Below the pieces are notes generated by a model. It saw only the letters and a program-made list of their open reading frames with translations. It was not told the DNA's origin and did not search any database. A stretch of 64,000 nucleotides of DNA from Alisma plantago-aquatica (taxonomy: Eukaryota > Streptophyta > Magnoliopsida > Alismatales > Alismataceae). The translations under genes were made by a program, and so were the position numbers. Positions 58,228-64,000 of the stretch are shown here, piece after piece; the first letter of the stretch is position 1, and every line of letters starts with the position of its first letter. The stretch spans positions 261,916,001-261,980,000 of the forward strand of contig OY856414.1 in NCBI GenBank assembly GCA_963693085.1. The letters run 5' to 3'.

Positions 58228-58420
58228 CCCTCCCTCTCCCACCAGGTGGCCACCGCCCCTCCTCACCCCCACCACCACCTGCCACCACCACCCCCTCCAT
58301 CCTCCCCCCGCCACCACCACCCTCTCCCTTTTCCAGTCACCCGACCCATCAGTGGCTAACCACAACGTGGCTACTCAATGGTCATAGGCATGGCCAACAA
58401 GGGTCGGCCTTTGGGAAATG
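58228..58420. other. C-rich CCACCA tract
   Basis: This block starts at the gypsy LTR border and contains runs such as CCACCACCACC and CCCCCCGCCACCACC, far above the local GC level. The minus strand is G-rich with repeated GGTGG. It could be a proline-rich coding scrap or the continuation of the pyrimidine-rich copia leader on the other side of the gypsy. Confidence 0.5.
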
Positions 58421-59036
58421 TCAGTACCAGATCGGGCCACCACATGTTGTGGTCATTTCTAGCTAGAAAATATGGAAGGCTTTCTCATCTCTCCCCTATC
58501 TCCTTGTTCATGTTCTAGTTCTAAAATGTTTATGAATACATATAAAATAGCATATTCAAAAGATCATGTGCTAATTAATAAAGCATCAAAACAAAAAAGG
58601 GGCAAAGATTTAATATTTTTTCTCTATGTAGTTCCCCTAATCCACATGGTCGAGTGTCTTTCTTTAAATTGGGGATTTCATGTTCTTTATCTTACAGTTC
58701 CATCAATTATGTAGTGCTTTCTATTTCCCAACTGAGATCCATTGTAGCAGTATCGCTCCTCTTTCTACCAAGTTTCATTCCAGTACTACTACTTTCTTCC
58801 TATCTAGTTTCATTCTAATAGTGTTACTCCTTCTACTAAGTTTTCATTCTGATAGTATTTTTGTTTTGTTGTTTTGTATTGTGCTACATTTTTGTACTTT
58901 TACTTTTTGTTTGTACCGTGATACATTCATCTACTTTTCTTTCTATTTATACAGTACTATTATTTCATATCTTACTCACCTAGTATGGGTGATTCTTCTA
59001 AGATGACTATCGTTTACAATGATATACCGCACATAT
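58421..59036. other. Unassigned spacer with a small tandem repeat
   Basis: No gene. At 58769-58860 three units of about 35 bp built on AGTTTCATTC.A.TA.T.TTACT follow one another. Frames 58472-58714 and 58680-59006 have no motif. Confidence 0.4.
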
Positions 59037-60428
59037 TGTTGGCTAAATTGGACATTAGCTCATATTATCTTTTGATGATGACAAATATTTATTATTTATG
59101 GAAATAGCATGCTATCTAAGTGTTTCAGGTATGAAGTATATGTTGAGAAATATTGATTAAGATTGGAGTATCAAATACTTGAATAATTGTGTATATGTGC
59201 TTATTTGTAATACAAACATATTCATTGGTATAAACTAAGTGTCTAGCATAGGTAGGTCACATTAGAAACATCATTATATAGGTATTCCAAACATTTGCAA
59301 ACCAACTTCCATGGATTTTTTTGGTCAATAAAATTTTCAACTGAGATCTTTTGATTGAAGAAATTGTCAACTAGCAACCCCCCCATTCAAAGACTCAGAG
59401 AACTAGAAGTACTTTTACAAATTGTTGGTTGTGAGTCATGGTCAGTTGAAAATATTATCGACTGACACACTCCTGTTCGAAGATTTTGTGGATGAGGGTA
59501 CACTGATATACTAGTTGACCAAGAAGTTAGAATGACAATTGGCCATTAGAACTAAGTTTGATACTTAGACCAAATTTGGTCAAAAAAATTCTCTACCAAG
59601 ACACATCCAGTCGAGAATGTTGTCGACTGAGATGGGTTCTAGAATGCTAATTTTATTAATGATCAAATTAGTCATTAGACTTACAATGACTCAACTATAA
59701 TGGCTATTTATCATCCTAGAACACTCTAGACACTCCCTAAAGTTTCCCTAGCCACTCGCAAACCATTCATATAAGGACACCTAAATTGTAACTTGCACAC
59801 TTGAGATACAAGACTTGAGAAATATTTCAGAAATCTTGAGATATAGCATTCCACTTGCAATCTTCTACAATTGCCATATTTGTGTCCTACTCATAGCTTC
59901 CCAACACCATCACCCACAATTGCCTAATATTTAGCAGTATTGGTCCATAAGCTTGATCTAGGTCATTGTTGAGATACATTGGTGTTTTCTCTTTTCCAAT
60001 CTCCATTTTTTTTGTGAATTATAGCGGGACTACTCCAAGGAGAGGAGGTTTTCTGGGAGCTCATAGGTGAAGGATTCCTCACATATGTGCTCTTCTACAT
60101 CTATCAAAGAAGAGAAGGTGTCTTTGTACGCTTCTATTGTCTGTCAAAGAAGAGGAGATCGGTGCTCTTTCATCATATGTGAAAGAAGAGGTTTGCGTGG
60201 TGCTCTTCTGTGACAGTAAAGAAGAGGGTTTAGTTGGAACAAGTACTTTTGTAATTTTTTCTAACCAATAAGTTAGTAAAATTATTTGTTGCAAAATCTA
60301 GTTGGAAACAACTAGGTACTAAACTGATGTCTTATATTGAACCACTCTACATCATGTCTCCATTTGGATTTCTTTCCATTTTCATTTTTTTTATATGTCT
60401 CTATTTACCCCCCTCTAGATCCTTTTCA
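59037..60428 (+). repeat. Sirevirus 5' LTR
   Basis: Start TGTTGGCTAAATT, end CCTTTTCA. Near the end the pyrimidine-rich TTTACCCCCCTCTAGATCC is typical of this lineage. It contains about four units of 38 bp (60087-60231). The copy at the other end is outside the window. Confidence 0.75.
60087..60231. repeat. About 38-bp tandem repeats in the Sirevirus LTR
   Basis: Four units of the form GTGCTCTTCT..., then TCAAAGAAGAGG, at about 60087, 60126, 60162 and 60199. Confidence 0.75.
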
Positions 60429-60430
60429 TT

Positions 60431-60442
60431 TAGTATCAGAGC
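60431..60442 (+). promoter_or_regulatory. Sirevirus primer-binding site
   Basis: TAGTATCAGAGC, one G-to-A change from the initiator tRNA-Met complement TGGTATCAGAGC, two bases after the LTR. Confidence 0.8.
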
Positions 60443-60481
60443 AGGACTTCAAGGATGCATAACTAGTCTTGACGAATGGGG

Positions 60482-62170
60482 GATGACATCCTTGGCAACC
60501 TCAACTTGGAAGGGACTCATGTGAGTAGGACATTGGTGTTTGAAGGATCTAACTACACCTACTAGAAGAGGAGGATGTAGTTCTACTTTTAAGGAATTAG
60601 ATTTGAGCTATTGGAATATGATAGCTCGTCCATATTTACTTCCAGCAACAGAGTTAGAAACATGGAATCCTGATACGACAAAACAAGCCACACTTAATGA
60701 AAAGATAGTAAGCTTTCTGTATTGCTCTTTATCTATTAGTGAATTCAATATCATATCCTCATGTGAAACAACTAATTAAATTTGGCACAAATTCGTTGTA
60801 ACACATGAAGGAACTACTCAAGTAAAAAATACTAAAATTAGTGTGCTAAAATATAAATTTGAATCATTTCTTATGCAACCTGACGAAAGCATTGTAGAAA
60901 TGTATGCTAGATTTTCTAACATTATAAATAGTCTAAGTGTGTTTGGGAAGAACATTTACAAGGAAGATCATGTATCCAAGATACTTAGATTCTTGCCTCC
61001 CAAATACAAATTAAAGGTGATTGCTATCAAGGAAATGAATGATCCCACTACACTAAAGATGGAGCCGCTTCTTGGGAACCTGAGACACATGAAGACACTC
61101 TAGAAGAAGAAGAAAGAATCAAGGCCAAACAACAAAGGGGAAAAAGAAGGATCTTGCACTTAAAGCTTCTACCATGAAGAAATTCCACTCATGAAAGCAA
61201 CGACACAAGCACCGATGCTCTAATTGTAAATGGTAAGAAATATTAATGTTTTCATTCTTCTAGGTGTTTCGAATGCGGAAAGAAGGGTCACTTTAATAAT
61301 GAGTGTCCAAAGATCAATAAGAAGAAGTCCTCGTTCAAGAAGAAAGATGATGGAGAAAAAGCCTACAAAGTCACTTGGGATCAATCAAGTGATGAAAGTG
61401 GAAGAAGCGGAGAAGAGGAGATAGAATGTCTCATGGAAACAGAAGATGAAAAAATTGATGAGTAGGTATTTTAAATTATCTACAGAAGAATTAGTTACTA
61501 GCCTTGAAGAAATTCATGCAAAATACATTGATTGCAAGAAAAAAAAAAAGAAGAAATTTACTAATAACTTAACATTAATCGAGATAACCTCAGTTCTAAA
61601 AATGATACTCTAAAATATTCAAATAATTCATTAGAAGAATCTATTCAAAATTATAAGGCACAATTACTTGTTCTTGAAAACAACAATAATCTTCTTTATT
61701 AAGAAAAGATTGATATGTTTCCAAAATTATAAGATTATCAAACTCAACTTATTTTATCCACACATTTAGATTATAATGTTTTGGTAAAAGAAGAGATACT
61801 TTACTTTAAAATCTTGCTCAAGCAAATTTTGATATAACTAAAAAGCTTGCTGAAAATGTTGAATCGTAAAAACAAATTTCTATATTAATGCATGGAAACA
61901 AAAACCTTGATAATATCCTAGAAAATTCTTCTAAACAAATAGGAAGAAGAGGCCTAGGTTATGTACCTAAAACCAAACTAAAAAGGCATATGTTGATAAG
62001 TCTAGAAGTATATATGTACCTAAAACTAAACTTGTAAATTCTCAAAATGTTCAAAAGAGAATAAAATATCTTTTTTCTCATGTCATTATTGTCAGCGTTT
62101 ACATCATTACTCTTTCTCATGTGAATATCAAAATAAAGTATCAATTGACATGGTTTGGGTTCCCAAACCT
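60482..62170 (+). pseudogene. Sirevirus gag with two zinc knuckles
   Basis: RTLVFEGSNYTY and a stop (near 60525-60560) open the UBN2 gag domain. ATLNEKIVSFLYCSLSISEF, NIISSCETTN, a stop, IWHKFVVTHEGTTQVK (60700-60830), ESIVEMYARFSNIINSLSVF (60888-60947) and VSKILRFLPPKYKLKVIAI (60970-61029) continue it. The first knuckle, CFECGKKGHFNNEC (61265-61306), lies in a Lys-rich, then acidic stretch. A second, CHYCQRLHHYSFSC, is at 62081-62122, followed by MVWVPK. Two knuckles are a Sirevirus trait. Gag would form the particle and bind RNA. Several stops and at least two shifts break it. Confidence 0.85.
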
Positions 62171-62554
62171 CCAACTTAAAACAAAAAGGAGAACTTGTCG
62201 AGATTTTACTTATGCTTATCTTGATAAACACATTCATGTCTTATCTCACCATTATTTGATATTCATTTGCATATGTTTTATTTAAATAAATATTTATTTA
62301 CATTTAAACAAAGTTTCAATTGTATATCTTGTGTAAATTGTTAAAATAAAAAGTTGGGAACTATTTTCGATCGACAAAAATTTCAGCCAAGTAACTTCTC
62401 AATTGAAGAACAGTTCGACCAAAAATATGTCAAGATTTTATATTTGAGTATTTCAAATGATATTTTTGGCATTGATAATATAAGTTTCATGTATATCCAC
62501 TTTACTCTACATTAACCATAATGGAATCTGATTGGGTACCAAAAACCTTCTAAA

Positions 62555-62880
62555 AATTGTAGGATTGGGTGGTTGATAGTGGATGCTCCAACCATATGAC
62601 TGGAGATAAGAAAGCTTTTCATTGATTTGAAAAGAAAAAGGGGGGATCAATCACAGTTGGGGACAACAGCAAAGGCACCACCATGGGAATAGTAGTATCA
62701 GAACTAATCTCACAATCAAGAATGTGCTATTAGTATATGATTTGGACCACAATTTGCTAAGTGTTAGTCAATTATGTGATACTAGTTATGATGTGCTTTT
62801 AATAAAACTTGCAGAAAATTGCTTGAATAAGACACCAATAATATAATATAAGCAGAAAAAAGAGTAGCCACTCTTTATGT
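62555..62880 (+). pseudogene. Sirevirus protease remnant
   Basis: WVVDSGCSNHMTGDKKAFH (62566-62622) is the copia protease active site with D-S-G at 62575-62583, followed by a stop. SITVGDNSKGTTMG (62649-62690) and, after a shift, NVLLVYDLDHNLLSVSQLCD (about 62720-62780) match the next conserved blocks 'V-x-F-G-D-N-x-x-G-x-x-x-G' and 'Y-N-L-L-S-V-S-Q-L-C-D'. It would process the polyprotein; it is broken here. Confidence 0.8.
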
Positions 62881-62929
62881 TCTTAGGCCTAACTCTATGA
62901 AATTGTTGGTAAATGTCTTATTGCAAATA

Positions 62930-63770
62930 ATAAGACACAAATCTATGGAATAGAACATTAGCACATGCAAGTACTCATGTTATTAAAAAGTTAATTAAAC
63001 ATGAACTTGTTCATGGTTTTCCTAAAATTTCTTTTGATAATCCTAAAAATTGTGAACCTTGCACATTAGGAAAACAAATTAAAACCTTTGTTAAAGAAAA
63101 CAAATCCTTAGTACATCTAGACCTCTTGAACTCATACAAATGGATTTATTTGGACCTGTGAAAACACAATCTATAGGTGGAAAGAAATATTGTTTTGTAA
63201 TTGTTGATGACTACAGTAGATATATTTGGGTACATTATCTTTCTGGAAAAGATGATACTATTAGAATATCTATTCAGTTTTGTTCAAAAATTGAAAATCA
63301 GCATCAAAATAAAATTTGCACCATTAGAAGTGATCATGGAGGAGAATTTCAAAATCATGCTTTTGAATATTTTTGCTCATCTAAAGGGTACACTCACAAG
63401 TTCTCTACTCCATGAACTCCACAACAAAATGATTTAGTTGAAAGGAAAAATCATTCTTTACAAGAAATGGCTAGAACCATGCTATCAGAACATAATGCAC
63501 CTAAACTTTTTTGGGCTGAAGATGTTAATATCGAATGCTATGTTCAAAATGGAAACTCAATTCATTCGCAACTTAAAAAGACTCCTTATGAAATACTCTT
63601 TTCTAAGAAACCAAGAGTAGATTACTTCCACACCTTTGGAACTCCATGCTACATTCTAATTACTAAAGATGAGAAAGACAAATTTGATCCAAAATGACAA
63701 AAAGTGTTCTTCTTAGGATACTCAACCTCAAGTAAGGCCTATAGAATCTTTATATTGTATCTAAGAAAGT
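62930..63770 (+). pseudogene. Sirevirus integrase remnant
   Basis: The zinc-binding domain (62945-63085) reads WNRTLAHASTHVIKKLI ... CEPCTLGKQIK, with the usual W-H changed to W-N. The core has MDLFGPVKTQSIGGKKYCFV (63140), VDDYSRYIWVHYL, TIRSDHGGEF (63332-63361, second Asp) and QQNDLVERKNHSLQEMARTM (63421-63480, Glu in V-E-R-K-N; the usual Gly is Asp). A TGA at about 63414 interrupts 'S-T-P-x-T-P-Q-Q-N'. FWAEDVNIECYVQN, KTPYEILFSKKP and FHTFGTPCYI continue to 63697, then a stop, then FFLGYSTSSKAYRIF. It is well preserved compared with other pol remnants here. Confidence 0.9.
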
Positions 63771-64000
63771 TGAAGAATCAATTCATGTAAGATTTCATGA
63801 AAACCAAACAAAAAATGAAATAGAAAATGATCTTCTACAACTAATTGAAGATTTATGTACGGAGTGGGATCCCAAAGGGGGTCCACTCCCTACTAAAATA
63901 AAAATGCATCATCCCATATAACCAAACACCAATGTAAATTTTTCACAAAGGGATGATAACCAATTCATTCAACATGTATGTATCATAACACCAAAAGTAG
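63771..64000 (+). pseudogene. Integrase to RT linker of the Sirevirus, cut by window end
   Basis: The frame continues with FHENQTKNEIENDLLQLIED and NFSQRDDNQFIQHV, acidic linker sequence of the kind between copia integrase and RT. One stop near 63920. RT lies beyond the window. Confidence 0.6.

Larger units (their letters stand above)
59037..64000 (+). mobile_element. Ty1/copia Sirevirus (SIRE/Maximus-like), 5' part
   Basis: An LTR of about 1.39 kb starting TGTTGGCTAAATTGG and containing TTTTGATGATGACAAAT (a Sirevirus LTR hallmark) is followed by a primer-binding site, a gag with two CCHC knuckles, protease, the zinc-binding domain before integrase, and integrase, in Sirevirus order. The element leaves the window at 64000 before RT. 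Stops and shifts occur in gag, between protease and integrase, and in integrase. Confidence 0.85.

Overview
The window is plant nuclear DNA from a transposon-rich, gene-poor region. It is AT-rich and the coding remnants are full of stops and frameshifts. Nearly all that can be named belongs to families of angiosperm mobile elements: Ty3/gypsy chromovirus, Tat/Athila-type gypsy, Ty1/copia, Sirevirus, CACTA, hAT and a tRNA-derived SINE. No convincing host gene, rRNA or tRNA gene was seen. The species cannot be named from the sequence.

Layout. 1-10572: a scrap of gypsy integrase, a truncated long copia LTR (96-1905), a decayed Tekay/Del-like gypsy pol with chromodomain (2281-5752), then several kb of unassigned, probably LTR-derived sequence. 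10573-30894: a CACTA element interrupted by a complete hAT element (13026-27375, perfect 8-bp target duplication TACTTAGG), which is itself interrupted by a complete minus-strand copia element (13041-22641, two LTRs of about 2.26 kb, 5-bp duplication TATGA/CATGA). The CACTA carries TNP2-like and Ulp1-like remnants and a tRNA-derived SINE (29992-30221, perfect 15-bp duplication). 32710-33440: a non-autonomous hAT element rich in GGGTAA. 35756-44288: a plus-strand gypsy element with two LTRs, an integrase scrap and an extra downstream ORF, but no visible reverse transcriptase. 47830-48034: a short copia LTR, its primer-binding site and some leader. 48035-58227: a minus-strand Athila-like gypsy element with two LTRs of about 2.6 kb whose interior carries gag and protease only. 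59037-64000: the 5' part of a plus-strand Sirevirus that leaves the window.

How the pieces relate. The nesting order (CACTA, then hAT, then copia) follows from target duplications that can be read on both sides of each insertion. Small hand-compared LTR samples put the 48-58 kb gypsy (7 differences in about 140 bp) as younger than the copia at 13-22.6 kb (about 17 in 118 bp). The 35.8-44.3 kb gypsy LTRs look more diverged still. Many changes are C-to-T or G-to-A, often at CpG (AAACGG to AAATGG in LTR motifs; stops that look like CGA to TGA), as expected of methylated, silenced elements. No working multi-gene system was found; the strongest observations are structural.
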